This document shows, piece by piece, positions 1 through 11,792 of a DNA stretch of 64,000 nucleotides (positions within the stretch are counted from its first letter, which is position 1; the number at the start of each line of letters is the position of its first letter). The notes beneath the pieces were generated by a model, which made no database searches, was not told the DNA's origin, and was given only the letters and a program-made list of their open reading frames with translations. The stretch comes from Labia minor (lineage: Eukaryota; Arthropoda; Insecta; Dermaptera; Spongiphoridae), in assembly GCA_963082975.1 (NCBI GenBank), contig OY720344.1:12449580-12513579 (forward strand), written 5' to 3'. The translations under genes were made by a program, and so were the position numbers.

Positions 1-523
1 ATATATTCTAAATAATACATAATTACAGCCTATTGTTACTACAAATCTATCTTAGTAGAATTAATTGATATATACCATACATATATATATATATGTATGG
101 TATATATATATTTAGAAATCGTATAAATTTCCCTTTGGGAATTTACATTTCTTAAGGTTCTCTAAGTAAAAGGGTTTTTGTATTCTCGTTGATATAACAT
201 AATTAAATTGAAAACTAAATGTATATCTACTCCGATTCAAACATATTGCTTACAATGAAGAAGCCTCGTCGGCGGGATAATAGGAATCCCATCTCCCTTT
301 CTCAATAGACTTACAGGTGTCTGTAAGTATATTATTACTTGATGCAATAAATCTTTGTTTAATGAAACAGAAGATTTCAAATAATTTATCTCTCCACATG
401 ATTCTATTCAATAACATATAACAACTTGAAAATAACTACAAAAATATATAAAAAATTACTTATTAAAAAGATCATAAGAGAATTTGAATGTATTTTCTCT
501 CTATTAGAGAAAGTTTTATTGAA
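1..523. other. AT-rich sequence, no gene seen
   Basis: No coding segment is recognisable. A self-complementary (AT)n stretch lies at about 71-110, with ACCATACAT on the left mirrored by ATGTATGGT on the right. A small hairpin built on AAATTTCCC/GGGAATTT lies near 127-146. Neither resembles a known control element. Confidence 0.6.
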
Positions 524-800
524 TTGGAATTAAAAGTATATAATATAAATATAAAATTTTTTTTATAAACTAAAGTTTTTCTCATGGACTAAAAATAATA
601 TAATACTTTTTCTATGAGCCTGACAAAGTTTATGAATTAATTACTTCATATACAACGAAAAACGTTGGGCTCATTTATTTTCAAAATTTAAAGTTGATGA
701 AAATTCAATTGCCAATCAATTATATCATAAGAGCGAACAGACAGACAGACATACGTAAAGTGCAGTTGATAAAAACGTTATAATTATAATTATAATAAAA
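524..800 (+). repeat. R4 repeat, copy 1
   Basis: The core with CAAAGTTTATGAAT and ATACAACGAAAAACG recurs at 49.65-49.73 kb. The tail with GAGCGAACAGACAGACAGAC, followed by a GATAAAAACGTTATAAT block, recurs at 50.29-50.35 kb. The upstream flank with TTTTTCTCATGGACTAAAAA matches the other copy in opposite orientation, so the unit carries inverted halves. It ends in an A+T-rich tail. It is probably a non-autonomous transposon; the superfamily is not identified. Confidence 0.6.
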
Positions 801-1884
801 ATATATCTTTTTTTACAAATTTTATTTCTAATTATTGCAAATATTCGAACATTTCCTTAATATTTTAGTCTAATTAAAAATATTTTCAACCAGCCAAAAA
901 GAATAAATTGAATTGCCTCTTCGTACAGGTAGAAGCTTTTTTTATAATTGAATTGTGAGAATTGAAATACAAAAGAAGAACAACTAAATTGTAACTAATT
1001 CTTATCAAATAAGAAAATCCCTTTATTGATTCGTCCCTTTCTGCTTATTAGTATTGAAGTCAGGGAGAGAAAGTAATCTAGCTTCTAAAGTCCAACACAC
1101 AATATACGACGTTTTTATTTTAAGTTTACAAAAAAACGGGCAGGTGAGAATAGAGAAACTTCTTAAAATTTAGAACATATATATTCAAAACATTCTAAAG
1201 TACATAAATAGATCAATAGATGTTCATTTCAATTCAAAATGAGAATCTTTTCATAGATAAAAAATATTTAAATTTGTTGTATATATAGAAAGAGAAGGGA
1301 GAGAGAAAGTATATGGATTTTAATAAAACAAAAAAAAAAAAAAAAAAGATTAGTGATGCGATGTTTTTTTTTGAAAGTTTTCCTATGTACTATATATTTA
1401 CTTTTTGTACTTATAATAGGACAAATTATATATGTAAATCTCTACACGAAAATTGAATATATCATTTTTATTTTTAGATCTTTCATTTATATTTTAAATT
1501 TTTCAATGTGAAATTTTCAATTTATACAACTGAACTTTTTTTTTATTTCTTTTTATACTCTTTCAATCCCTATTCAATAGATGGGAGAGGGGGTTTGAGA
1601 GATTGAATTTCAAAGGGATAGATGAAACAGTTTGAACTGTTTGAAATAATTAATACATAAATATTATCTTATTTTGAAAAATTGATAAATATTTCACATT
1701 TAAGGGTGATTTATTTGTTTTTATTCTGATGAGTCCAAGTATATGAAGAGATAGCAACAATCCAGTCAATCATTGCAACCTTCACAGATAGATAATAGTA
1801 TACTTTATAAAAATAACTTATTAAATGATTCTTAATAATGATCGTAAGTATCTTATTATCTTTGTCTTTCTAATTTTTGGTGCA
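801..1884. other. AT-rich intergenic sequence
   Basis: Homopolymeric A and T runs and short GA tracts (about 1290-1310) dominate. No coding segment or recognisable repeat was seen. Confidence 0.5.
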
Positions 1885-2558
1885 CAATATGCGATATGAG
1901 AGTCACAGTGGATCATGTTCTTGTAGAATGTCCATCGTACGAATCGTCAAGAAGGCAATGTAAAATTGAAAAATTGAATTTCAAAGATCTATTGGGAAAG
2001 ATTTGAAAATTATGAGAATTTGTTTAGGTTTTTACATAGGTTTAGATTGCTACACAAAATATAGTATATTTATTTATTATTATTATTTATTTATTTATTT
2101 ATTTACTACTATTTATTTATTTATTTAATTATTTATTAAATTTTCGTTTTCGATGTTATTATTTGCTGCATAGTTGTTGATATTCTTATATTCTAGTCAT
2201 GGTCATTGGGGACCCCTTTACAGTCCCTTTTTGAATGGTGATATTTTTATGATTTATTCAAATATTTATTTATTTATTTATTATATATTGTATTTGTTGA
2301 TTGGGTGATTAATTGAATAGATTGTTTTTTGGTAAAAAAGGAAAATTCTTTCTTTCCAAGGGAGTTGGAATCGGTCAGGATTCAGTAAACTTCTGTTTAC
2401 CTGGCTGTGCCCCGGCGAAGAAGATGAAAATCCCCCTGTATGGATTGCTTGGAGATAAATGAAATTTATCCTGTCCGTTGGATGATTTCTTTAAGGCACA
2501 AATGGTCTTTGTCGCTGAGTTGCCTCAATATTCAAATAATAATAATATTGATTTTTAG
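1885..2558 (+). mobile_element. 3' end of an I/Jockey-like LINE
   Basis: This is a 5'-truncated non-LTR retrotransposon. From 1890 a degraded frame reads VTVDHVLVECPSYESSRR and stops at 2004. This is the Cys/His motif usual near the C-terminus of Jockey/I/R1-type ORF2. In another frame it resumes as LFRFLHRFRLLHKI and a stop (about 2022-2066). A 3' UTR follows, with (TTTA)n tracts, a block containing GGGGACCCC and TTGAATGGTGATATTTTTAT, then ATCGGTCAGGATTCAGTAA and a block containing TTTCTTTAAGGCACAAATG. It ends in short AAT repeats. The same tail is at 50937-51492, and reversed at 44590-44860. It cannot be autonomous. Confidence 0.85.
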
Positions 2559-4463
2559 GGTTTTTTTTTAAATTCACATACCTCGGAGTTTTTTTTTTAT
2601 TAAAAAATAGATCTTTTAATCTCATTTTGATTAATCTTTTATAAATTAAAATAATTAATCAATAGTTTATTTAGTAAGATAATAGTATAGAACAAGAATA
2701 ATATTTATATTTTTAATTAGATTTCTATCGATTCGGTTTCATTTCCGTATTTTCATATTACCATATTTTTAATTTTTTTTGTTTTACTTTCAGAAATAAA
2801 AAAAACGCGCCATGCTTGTTATTAAAATAAGAGAGAGAGAGAGAGAATAGCTTGTATTTTTTATTTACTTCTTAATCTTCTTTCTCTTAAAAGTGTTGTT
2901 CAATAAAAATGAAAAATGTGAGGTATAATTATAAAGTGACAAGAATAAATCTGACTATTTTCCTTGCTTGAATACAAAATAAATAATAAAGGTAAGCTCT
3001 TTTGACCAAGGACGCCAATCTATGAAAAGTACGACATTTAAATAATGAAAAAAAAAACATAATTCAAATTAAAAATATTACCTTCATTTTATTTATTAAT
3101 TAATTAAAATTTATAGTGAAATATTTCATGCGAATATAGGTCATTTTAGGATTAGGAGATTTTCAATAAAAAGTTTGTTCAGATAAATATTTGGAGAGTT
3201 TATTAGTAGCATCCTTTTCTCAAGATACGAACTAAACGCTCATTAACGTATATGAACGGTTTTTCATCCATCATCTTTTGTATTCAGAACCATTTGGGCT
3301 CATTGTAGCGACACCATTGATTTTATATCTCAAACTACATATTTGACATCAACATATTGTATAAATGTACATATAAATAAAAAATTTTTAAATTGGACAG
3401 ATTATCTAGTTATGAACGCCGAAATGTTCAGCCATTAAGTAATGTTTTATTGACTAATTCACTAATTTTCGGTTTTTCGGTTCGGTTTAGATATAGTAAT
3501 ATTATTTAATTAATTAATTTTTTTATATCCAAACCGGACAGATAAAGACAGAAAATTTGTAAAGCCCTCTTGTGGCCAAATCAATAAAACATAAATATGT
3601 TAGCTAAATTGAATTTATATGCAAATTTTAGTGATTTTTATCTCATAAACTAGAAGCGATCGACAAATTTTGCATAAGGGAAGTTTTTTGTGTTTAAAAG
3701 AGGAATCCACTGATAAAGTTTTTGCCAAATCAATGATATATATGCTAAAGTGAACAATTACCATAAAAATCAATAAATAATTTATTATTAATTTAAAGAT
3801 TGATTATTTTCATTTACTTTTACTAATACATTTCATATTAATCATTTTCAGCAAAAAGTCTTAAATAGTTATTCTAGAAGAAAAATTAATGTGGAAATTT
3901 TTATATTCAAATATTGAAAATTTGCTTTTTTGAAATTATTTTTTTTTTTTAATTTTCTCTAAATGACCTTGAACGATTCTGATTATCTTTGATAAATATA
4001 CATACGTATATATATTTTTATTCAATCTTACTATAATCATTTTCAATATTGAAGGACTTTTTTTAAAAGTGTATTAATTCTAAGATTTTTAAAAAAAAAT
4101 TGTTTTTTCTTCTTTAGATTTTTGCTGCTTTCAAACTGCTTTGACTTAATATCTAATGATTATTTTTTTAATTCTAAATAAAATTATAAAGAAAATATGA
4201 AAAAAATAAGACAAACACATAATTATTATTATTTCTTTTGATATTATAATTAATTACTTATTTAAGTATAAATATAAATATTTTCTTTATAATTAAATGT
4301 CAAAAATGATAAAATTGTGAACAACACTCACAAGATTTTAAATATGATTTTATATTTTAAAAATTATATTAAAATAAAATAAGAAACATAAAAAAATAAT
4401 AATGTAAATTAAAGTTTTTAACTGATTTATTGATAGCTAAAAAATAGTCATAAAACAATTTTG
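2559..4463. other. AT-rich intergenic sequence with minor repeats
   Basis: No gene seen. It contains a (GA)n tract near 2831-2847 and a hairpin of about 13 bp near 3484-3530 (CGGTTTAGATATA against TATATCCAAACCG, one mismatch). Otherwise the sequence is A+T-rich and unassigned. Confidence 0.5.
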
Positions 4464-4645
4464 TATTTAAGGAAGCTCTCGCCTGCGTTGTCCGGCGCCA
4501 TTTTTTTTTTTTATTAAAATTCCTATTTTAAATTAAGGAAAAATTAAGATTTTTCTTTATAAATATTATCTATGGTGTGAATTTCAAAAAAAATCCTTCG
4601 AGAGGTTATATATTTCAAAAATTCAAATATATATATATATATACA
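4464..4645 (+). repeat. R5 fragment
   Basis: It begins with TTTAAGGAAGCTCTCG and runs through ATTATCTATGGTGTGAATTT to a segment beginning AATCCTTCGAGAGG. The same order is found at 35.9-36.1 kb inside a complete R5 element, and reversed at 9.88-10.08 kb. Both termini are missing, and the right side runs into an (AT)n tract. Confidence 0.7.
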
Positions 4646-5186
4646 ATTTTTATTAGTTTAATAAGATAAGATATTTAGATCTATAATACCAATTTTGTGT
4701 CAATTGTCATGTTTCAATTTGAATAATGTGATAATAAAGCTATATTTTGGGAAATAGTATAAAATAATACTATTATATTGTTATAAAATTAATTGGATAA
4801 TTTCATATTGTTTTAACGAACCAATTCTAAGTTTGTAATGTTTCTCTTTCATTATATTCAATGTTTATCTTTGTATTTAGGTATGATACATTTCAGCAAC
4901 AGTTGTTTTCGGAAAATGCAACAGGTTTTTCTTTTCACTCTCAATAATAGATATATAGATAAGTATATACATATCCAATCAAATGTGAATAATTTGTTAT
5001 ACAATAGAATTTTTATTTTTATTTTGGTTATTGTTTTAGAATGCATTTCGCCATAGAGAAAAAGTGTTATTGTTATTTATCTCTGAATCTTTTAAATGTT
5101 TTTTCTTTTGTTACGAGTATTTATTAGAAATTATTAAAAAAGTTAAAAAAAAAACATAAATAATAAGCGGGAGTGTCCTCCCCTAG
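4646..5186. other. AT-rich sequence, no supported gene
   Basis: A 72-codon open frame at 4838-5056 is low-complexity and has an equally long antisense partner, so I do not call it. A short G+C-richer foldback GGGAG/CTCCC sits at about 5169-5182, just outside the inverted repeat of the next element. Confidence 0.4.
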
Positions 5187-5307
5187 ACTTTCCCGCATAT
5201 AAATAGGTATAAAGAGTTGTGAATGAATATTTAGAATGTGTAAACTTGGTATTGATAAAGAGCCAGTTCGTATTAGTTTATTGGTGTCAAATTTGATATT
5301 TGGTAAC

Positions 5308-5350
<43 letters not shown>

Positions 5351-5377
5351 AAAGTGCTACTTCCGGTTAACTGATAT

Positions 5378-5885
5378 TTTAAATGTAAAAAAAACAGATA
5401 TGGATATAATATAAATATTTTTAATTTTATTTTATTTATAATATATAAGGGCTGGCTGTGACGTCATATAATTTTAAATTAAGAAAAAACTAATGAAGAT
5501 GATTTTTCTCGAGGATAAAACCAATACAAAGTGCATAACATGTGGAGATATGTCCTCGCGTGAAATTTGATATGAAAATAACCCTTCACTTCCTCTCTTC
5601 GATCGGCAATACTAGCACTTCCGGTTTCCGGATTTGCACCAAAAGTTGATCAATTCATCCTACTGATGTATTAAGTAAATATACCAAATTTCATCAAAAT
5701 CCGTTGAGCCGTTCAGGCTGTACACATCTATACGGACTGACGGACGGACAGATATCATGCTAAAAATACTTTTTTCTGTTAAGAAAATGCATGATTCGTG
5801 GAGATATGTACCTAAAAATATCCATAGGTGAAATTTGGTGTGAAAACAATACCTCCCTTACTATCGTCGGTCGGTAAAAAAGAAA
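5378..5885 (+). mobile_element. R1 copy a, nested in R2, 5'-truncated
   Basis: It starts near AAAAAACAGATATGGATAT, so the hairpin-bearing end is absent. It carries TGACGTCA at about 5459, the direct-repeat block GATTCGTGGAGATATGT, the central GACGGACGGACAGA stretch and the end CTATCGTCGGTCGGTAAAAA. It splits the host R2 sequence. Confidence 0.8.
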
Positions 5886-6175
5886 CGCTACTTGTATAGT
5901 TAAAATGTCACTTCCGGTAGTCAGATCATGATGAAATTTGGTATCTCAATTTTTTTCATATTTTTAAATCTATTTACAAAATATGAAGCAAATATCTCGA
6001 AGCAAACTGGTACTTTACTTGAAAGGTAAACGCAACCAGTGTAGGTAAAGTACCACTTCCGGTTAACCGATTTTGACGAAATTTTGATAGAAATCTACAA
6101 ACTGTGAATAATATCGGTGTACCAAATTTCGAAGTCCTAGCTTGATTAGTTTTTGAGTAAATTTGCTTACAGACA

Positions 6176-6176
<1 letters not shown>

Positions 6177-6206
<30 letters not shown>

Positions 6207-6224
6207 CATACATACATACATACA
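6177..6224 (+). repeat. (CATA)n microsatellite
   Basis: About twelve CATA units grade into CACA and CAGA units on the right. The tract occupies the centre-right of the R2 element. Confidence 0.95.
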
Positions 6225-6357
6225 CACACACAGACATAATTCGAAAAATGGTATTTTCCGACTCAGGGAGGTCTAAAACGTCAAGATCTATCGAAATCTC
6301 GAAGTCGAAATTTTTGACGATTCCAATACTTGCCTTATACGAAGTATGCGGGAAAGT

Positions 6358-6639
6358 AAAAATGAGAAGAATTGTTTTTTAAACGATTAAATTTTTTAGG
6401 TTTACCTGAAAGTTTTTATTATTATGTGAAGTTATTTCTCGGTTATTTTCATGATTATTTGTGAGATTTGAGTCTCAACGTGCAAATTGCTGCCATTTTC
6501 AAGACGGTTGTAGTATTACAATAGTACTTTGTTTATATATAAAAATAGTTATATTATTCAATATATTATTATATAAATATTTTTAATAATTATGTCGCAA
6601 TGGTATATTTGAAAATATATATATATATAGGAAGAGTCG
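6358..6639. other. AT-rich spacer
   Basis: No coding segment or recognised repeat was seen. A short (AT)n run lies near 6616-6629. Confidence 0.5.
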
Positions 6640-6852
6640 TTTGCTAGATTCCGTTTCGAAAATTTAGATGTCAAAGATGTACCTCCTTCTGGATGAAAGA
6701 GTCTTGAAATTTCGCATCTGGCAGAACAGCAAATGCAAGACTATTTGGAAATAAAGTAGGAATTAAACATCAATCACATGAAAGTTTGCCATTATTGATG
6801 TAGAGAAAGAAGATCGATGTTTGGCAATTTATTAGCAAAAAACCGAGAATGT
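6640..6852 (+). pseudogene. mariner transposase fossil (N-terminal helix-turn-helix region)
   Basis: Translation from 6640 gives FARFRFENLDVKDVPPSG, then a stop. Further interrupted matches follow, including LNINHMK and, after a frameshift, KKIDVWQFISKKPRM. In mariner transposases of the mauritiana/cecropia type the corresponding stretches run from W-F-x-x-F-R-x-x-x-F-D-V-K-D to K-K-L-D-V-W, covering the DNA-binding domain up to the linker. At least three stops and one frameshift are present. No inverted ends and no catalytic region were found. The lineage differs from the mariners at 17.4-29.6 kb. It is non-functional. Confidence 0.65.
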
Positions 6853-9184
6853 ATTTTAATTAAATGATTTTGATATATTTCAAATATTTTGAACATTTTA
6901 TTATGATTTGTTTTTGTGATTGGTGTGTGTGAAATATTGGCCATTCTGCAAACATCTTTTATTTCAAAGCACAGTTAGAACATTAGATAAATACTTTAAT
7001 TAAATCATCTTATTTGCCATTAAATATTTATTATTTTCTCTCCTTTGTGTATGGAGGATGTTAAATAAACGTATATTCTAGAATTAAAATTTGGATTGAT
7101 CTAAAATTAAAAAAAATATCAGTAAAGAGAAAATTGAATTTATTTTCTTTATTTAATGAATTATTATAGTAGAGTAGGCACATCGCATTATTTTGAACTT
7201 GTAAAAGCATTCAGGTCGAAAGGTCACTTATTAAAATAATTTTATCCCTAAAATCTATAAATTTCGATTCATATAGGAATGCTAATTATTTTTAATTTAC
7301 TCTTTGTTGAAGTATTTTTTTATTATTTTTTGAAAAATAAATTTCTTGACGTTCTGTTATTACTTTTTTTTTCTAGTAAGAGGATTTTCAAAATTCATAT
7401 TAATTTTTGAAAAAAAAAATAATGAATAGCATATCTTTAAATAAAATTATATCTCTTTGGTATATTATACTATTATTTTAAAATTTGTTTGAAATGCTAT
7501 ATTTAATGATATTTTTACGGATATACGCTTCAAAAGAATATGAATAATAAATAATATGTTTTGAATATAAATTTGGTAGTCAATAAAAAAAAAATGTAAA
7601 TAGAGGTTGTCCCTGGAGAATTGAATTCGAGAGAAATTGATTTGAGAAAATTTATTATGGCAATATTTTTTTATAAATAATTTTTTAAACTTTTTAAGAA
7701 AATAAAATGTATTTTAAGATAATTACAAATTTAATTTTCATCAATATTAACCATTAAATACATTAATTAATTTAATAAAAGAATAGGAACTTACTTCATT
7801 TATTCTATATTTAATAATAAATTTAAATTCTTAGATATTTTTCTACAATTGCTATTATTCACATATGAACATATGAACATATTAGAATTTTAAGTTATGG
7901 GATGGAAATAAAAGTTTTGATCCTCAAATAGACATGATTTGATTATTTTGCATCATATATATTTGAATAATTTTATCAGATCCTCTTTAAACTTCTGGAA
8001 CATACACTTTACTAATATTAAATTATTTTTTTAACATCAGAAAATTTTTAGTTTAATATAAGAGTTTTAAAAAATAAATTAAAATAATACAAAATTGTGT
8101 ACTTAATTAGTTAATAAAATAATTTCTAAAAGATTGTGTAAAGCATATTATAATGACCAAATATTCTATAAAACATGGTCAATTTTTTTTTTTATAATTA
8201 TTTCTATCTATATTAAAATTTCTAATATGGTAGAGCATTTATTTGTATGTGAGACTTTCATCAATTTAAGTTTATACACTCTATTATGTTTATTTTATTT
8301 ATTTTTTTTTTTTGAGTATAAGTTTACTATACTAAATATTAAACTCATATTATTCATATTATTTTTTATTAAATTCTTTAATTATTATTATTTTAAAATT
8401 AAATTAAATTTTTACATGTATTATTTGAATTTTTGAATAATATAATTATTTAATATAATAAATAAATAATAAAATTGATTAAATAAGAAAAAGTGAACTA
8501 AATTTGTATATAATGGTTGTTAAATTAATATCATAATAGTAAGTAATTTAATTATTTCCTTTATAAAAGTATTGTATTTAATATTTAGTATTTGCATTTA
8601 CTTTGAAATTAATTATCGTACTTAAATAGGGGCATGATAAAGTGAAGGCTCAAAATAAAGTAACACAAATTATAATTAATATGTAAAGCCCTTTGATTGG
8701 TATCAATGCAAATTTTTATTTTTAGTTAATCTTTTAGGAAAACTGATTATTTGATCCTTTGCTATAACAGAGACGGTTTCAACGGTTTATTTGAATTTGT
8801 TTATGTCAAAGATCAAATTTACAACACACCTGGTCACATATACAAAAAGAATGATTTCAAAATGTTTATAAACTTTAATATATATATATATATATATCCT
8901 ATGTATATTTATATCTCATCTTATTATACTAGCAAAAATTGTATATATATTGAAATATATAAGGAGAAAAATGCCTTTTAATAGACAAAGGTGCGAAATA
9001 TTCTAAGGACAATTAAAACAAACATCGCCACATGTGAATGATATAAAGAAATTTGCTAAATTAGAGAATGAAAGACCTTTTATCTTAAAACATCAAGTGA
9101 ACCAGCCGACTGATACAATAGAAGGATCTTTCAAATAAATACTTAAAAGTTCTTTAATTCCTGTTGTATTAAAATTCATAAAAT
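6853..9184. other. AT-rich sequence, no supported gene
   Basis: The 100-codon open frame at 8134-8436 is almost all F/I/L/Y/K, as chance frames in A+T-rich DNA are, so I do not call it. A 43-codon stretch at about 9004-9135 has a more mixed composition (it includes ENERPFILKHQVNQPTDTI) but a stop upstream and no recognised family; it may be a decayed exon. Confidence 0.4.
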
Positions 9185-9525
9185 ACAACACATATGATCT
9201 CCAGATCTACAGAGACCCATCCGGGTATCCAAAGTTGGGGAAGAGGTGGACAATGCTCCGAGGTAGCAATGGAAAGGATGAAGAGTTTTCTTTATTGGTT
9301 TAACAACAATTTTTTAATCAGTCTTGATTAGAATTGGAGAAGGAGGCACCAATATCCCTTGCAGGAGTGACATCCCGGCCACCCCCTTGAGGAGCGCCGC
9401 CGCCTAAGAAGATTTTCCAAAGAAATCCGCAAGAAGAATCTCTAGACTCACTTCTCTAAGAATTCTCCATTTATTCCTATCAATCATACAGCTAAGTGGT
9501 CGACTCTTGCTTATTAATAAAATTG
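9185..9525. other. G+C-rich island of unknown nature
   Basis: Base composition is far more balanced than in the flanks, including GGAGCGCCGCCGCC near 9391 and GACATCCCGGCCACCCCC near 9370. Neither strand shows a long open frame or a family I recognise. It could be a transposon internal fragment, a non-coding exon or a control region. Confidence 0.3.
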
Positions 9526-9852
9526 CAATTGCTTAATGAAATTAAATTTTATTTAATTTATAATATTCATATTTACAACGGTACCTTATCAACTCTTTAT
9601 AATTTCTTTATTATCTATTTTTATAATAATAATTCTTTTATTTTATTAAATATTTTTTTAGTTTAATTTTATATCTGCATTTTTAATTTGAACGAATCCC
9701 ATTTTATACTTTCCCTCATCAACCTTCGCGGATTTAATTACCCACTTATTCTTCAAAATTAACCCAGAGAGCTACCAATTTAATAATTATTAATTTTCAA
9801 CCCATTTTTTTCATTAAACCACCATACCTAAATCATTCAATATACGACAATA

Positions 9853-9874
<22 letters not shown>
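9526..9874. other. AT-rich spacer ending in (TA)n
   Basis: A (TA)n tract runs from about 9850 to 9878, next to the R5 composite. Nothing else was recognised. Confidence 0.5.
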
Positions 9875-9884
<10 letters not shown>

Positions 9885-10202
9885 TTTTGAAATATTAAAC
9901 CGCTCGAAGAATTTTTTTGAAATTCACACCATAGATAATTTTTATAAAGAAAAATCAATCTGTATTGGTTTCAGCCTCGGAAAAATCATCTTTATTAATT
10001 TTTTCTTAATTTAAAATAGGAAATTTAAATGACGTCAGCAACTACGCCGGACAGCCCTTCCTTAAATTCAAAATATTACAATTCATACTTTTCTGTCTTT
10101 CAGTGCATTAATACGTACGTTTAAGGGGTGTATGTTTTATGACTATTTATTTTTAATTTATGTTTTTTTAAATTATTTGAACGGAAGCTCGGTGAACCAG
10201 GT
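9875..10202 (-). mobile_element. R5 element, reversed and 3'-incomplete
   Basis: Read on the minus strand it begins TACCTGGTTCACCGAGC at 10202. It continues through ACGTACGTATTAATGCACTG to ATTATCTATGGTGTGAATTT, in the same order as the complete R5 at 35618-36180. It includes a TGACGTCA at about 10030. The far terminus is absent where it meets an (AT)n tract. Confidence 0.75.
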
Positions 10203-10283
10203 ATTAATATTACCAGCCGAACCCGATAACAACGAATATTTTTTTTAATGACCGAGCGCCGGTTCTGTGAATCAGTTACTGTA
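10203..10283 (+). mobile_element. R5 right terminus, abutting head-on
   Basis: The block starting ATATTACCAGCCGAACCCGA, then TTTTTTTTAATGACCGAGCG, matches the right end of R5 at 36101-36178 in plus orientation. It is joined directly to the reversed R5 on its left. The terminal GTGAATCAGTTACT is diverged from GTGAACCAGGTACT. Confidence 0.65.
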
Positions 10284-11020
10284 TATTAAGACTAAAAGTT
10301 ATACTTATTATTAATTAACTCATTTTTTCAATATTGATTAATAAAAGAGTAAAATTTATTTCTGTAAAGTAGAAAATTAACCACAATTGATATAACTATA
10401 TTAATAAATTCACTCGTTTTTAAAAACCCGGTGAACAAGGTACTAAAGCATTATACTCAAGTTATATTCTCTTACATATAATATGCAATTATATTGTTAA
10501 AAATTCGTTAAGTTACTTAATTAAAATGAATAATATTACATTTTTTATTTCATTAAAATACATTTGATTTCATGTTTCTACAAAAGTTATATATATATAT
10601 ATATATATGTTTATTTAATAAAAAGGAAAGAGAGGTAGTTAAAAAAAAACAAATTTAAAGTTATTCGAAAATCGAAGGGCTTGCGAAGAAAATAATCAGA
10701 TATGAACAACAAATACTAGTTTCAATTTTCGTTAAATAAACTCATTTAACAGTTGGCAATGATTATATCCAAGGGACAGGGTGGCAAACTTTTTCTTTAA
10801 TAACCGTTGAGGGTTAATATATTTTTTTTAACTTTTGCTGGTTGATTAGAGGAAATAAAACAACAAAATCAAGATTGTTTTTTTCTTTCATAGGCAAAGG
10901 GCGTGGTCTAATAAAAAAGAATGTGTCTGTGATTTCAAAATGAAAAAAAAAATTGTGAATAAACATTAATTTCAATTAAAAAATTATTATTTAATATCTG
11001 TTATTTTACTTATCCTAATG
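10284..11020. other. AT-rich intergenic sequence
   Basis: No gene recognised. One (AT)n tract lies at about 10590-10610. Confidence 0.5.
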
Positions 11021-11635
11021 TTTTTTTACCGACCGACGATAGTAAGGGAGGTATTGTTTTCACACCAAATTTCACATGTGGAGATTTTTACATATCACCA
11101 CGAATCATGCATTTTCTTAACAGAAAAAAGTATTTTTAGCATCATGTCTGTCCGTCCGTATAGATGTGTACAGCCTGGACGGCTCAACGGATTTTGATGA
11201 AATTAGGTATATTTACTTAATGCATCAGTGGGATGAATTGATCAACTTTTGGTGCAAATCTGGAAACCGGAAGTGGTAGTATTAGCGATCGTCCATAGGA
11301 AGGAAAGGGTTATTTTCACACCAAATTTCACAAGAGGAGATTTTTTTATATATCTCCACAAATCATGCACTTTGTATTGGATTATCCTCGGGAAAAATCA
11401 TCTTCATTAGTTGTTTCTTAATTTAAAATTATATGACGTCACCCACCCCTTCATGACGTCACAGCCAGCTCTTACTTATTTATTATAAAATTAAAAAATA
11501 TTTATGTTATATGCCTATCTGTTTTTTATTATATTAATAGATATATTAAAATTATTTGAAATTGTTTCTGTAGCTGGAAATTAATTTACTTCAAACCGTC
11601 GGTCGGTTCGGACCTGGCCACAGGTCAACTTATTT
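11021..11635 (-). mobile_element. R1 copy b, near full length
   Basis: On the minus strand of the family it runs from the hairpin end (GACCTGTGGCCAGGTC at about 11610-11626, plus reading GACCTGGCCACAGGTC) to TCGTCGGTCGGTAAAAAAA at about 11023. Subterminal sequences CCGACCGACG and CGTCGGTCGG are inverted copies. Two TGACGTCA octamers lie at 11434-11441 and 11454-11461. Two related direct repeats (ATTCGTGGAGATATGTAAAA type) flank the short GTCCGTCCGTA core. It has no coding capacity. The architecture fits DINE-1/Helentron-associated elements. Confidence 0.85.
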
Positions 11636-11792
11636 TATTTTAAGGTAATATAAAAATTATTTTAAAATCATCTTTATAAAAAAATGTAAATAGAATATTT
11701 CGAATAATCGTAGAGTGAATTAATCAGATACAAATTTTATTACTAAGTTAATTAGTAAACATGACTATTTAATTTAAATGAAAAGTTAATTT

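Larger units (their letters stand above)
5187..6357. mobile_element. R2, non-autonomous element with (CATA)n core, nested
   Basis: A perfect 13-bp terminal inverted repeat flanks it: ACTTTCCCGCATA at 5187-5199 and its complement at 6345-6357. A (TA)n tract (about 5309-5345), an R1 copy (about 5378-5885) and a (CATA)n tract (about 6177-6224) lie inside. Its right-hand block, with CGAAATCTCGAAGTCGAAAT then CGATTCCAATACTTGCC, parallels the end of R3, so the two are probably related. No transposase frame and no clear target-site duplication were seen. Confidence 0.6.

Noticed and set aside
8134..8436. 100-codon open frame
   Set aside because: Almost entirely F, I, L, Y, K and N, as expected for a chance frame in very A+T-rich DNA.
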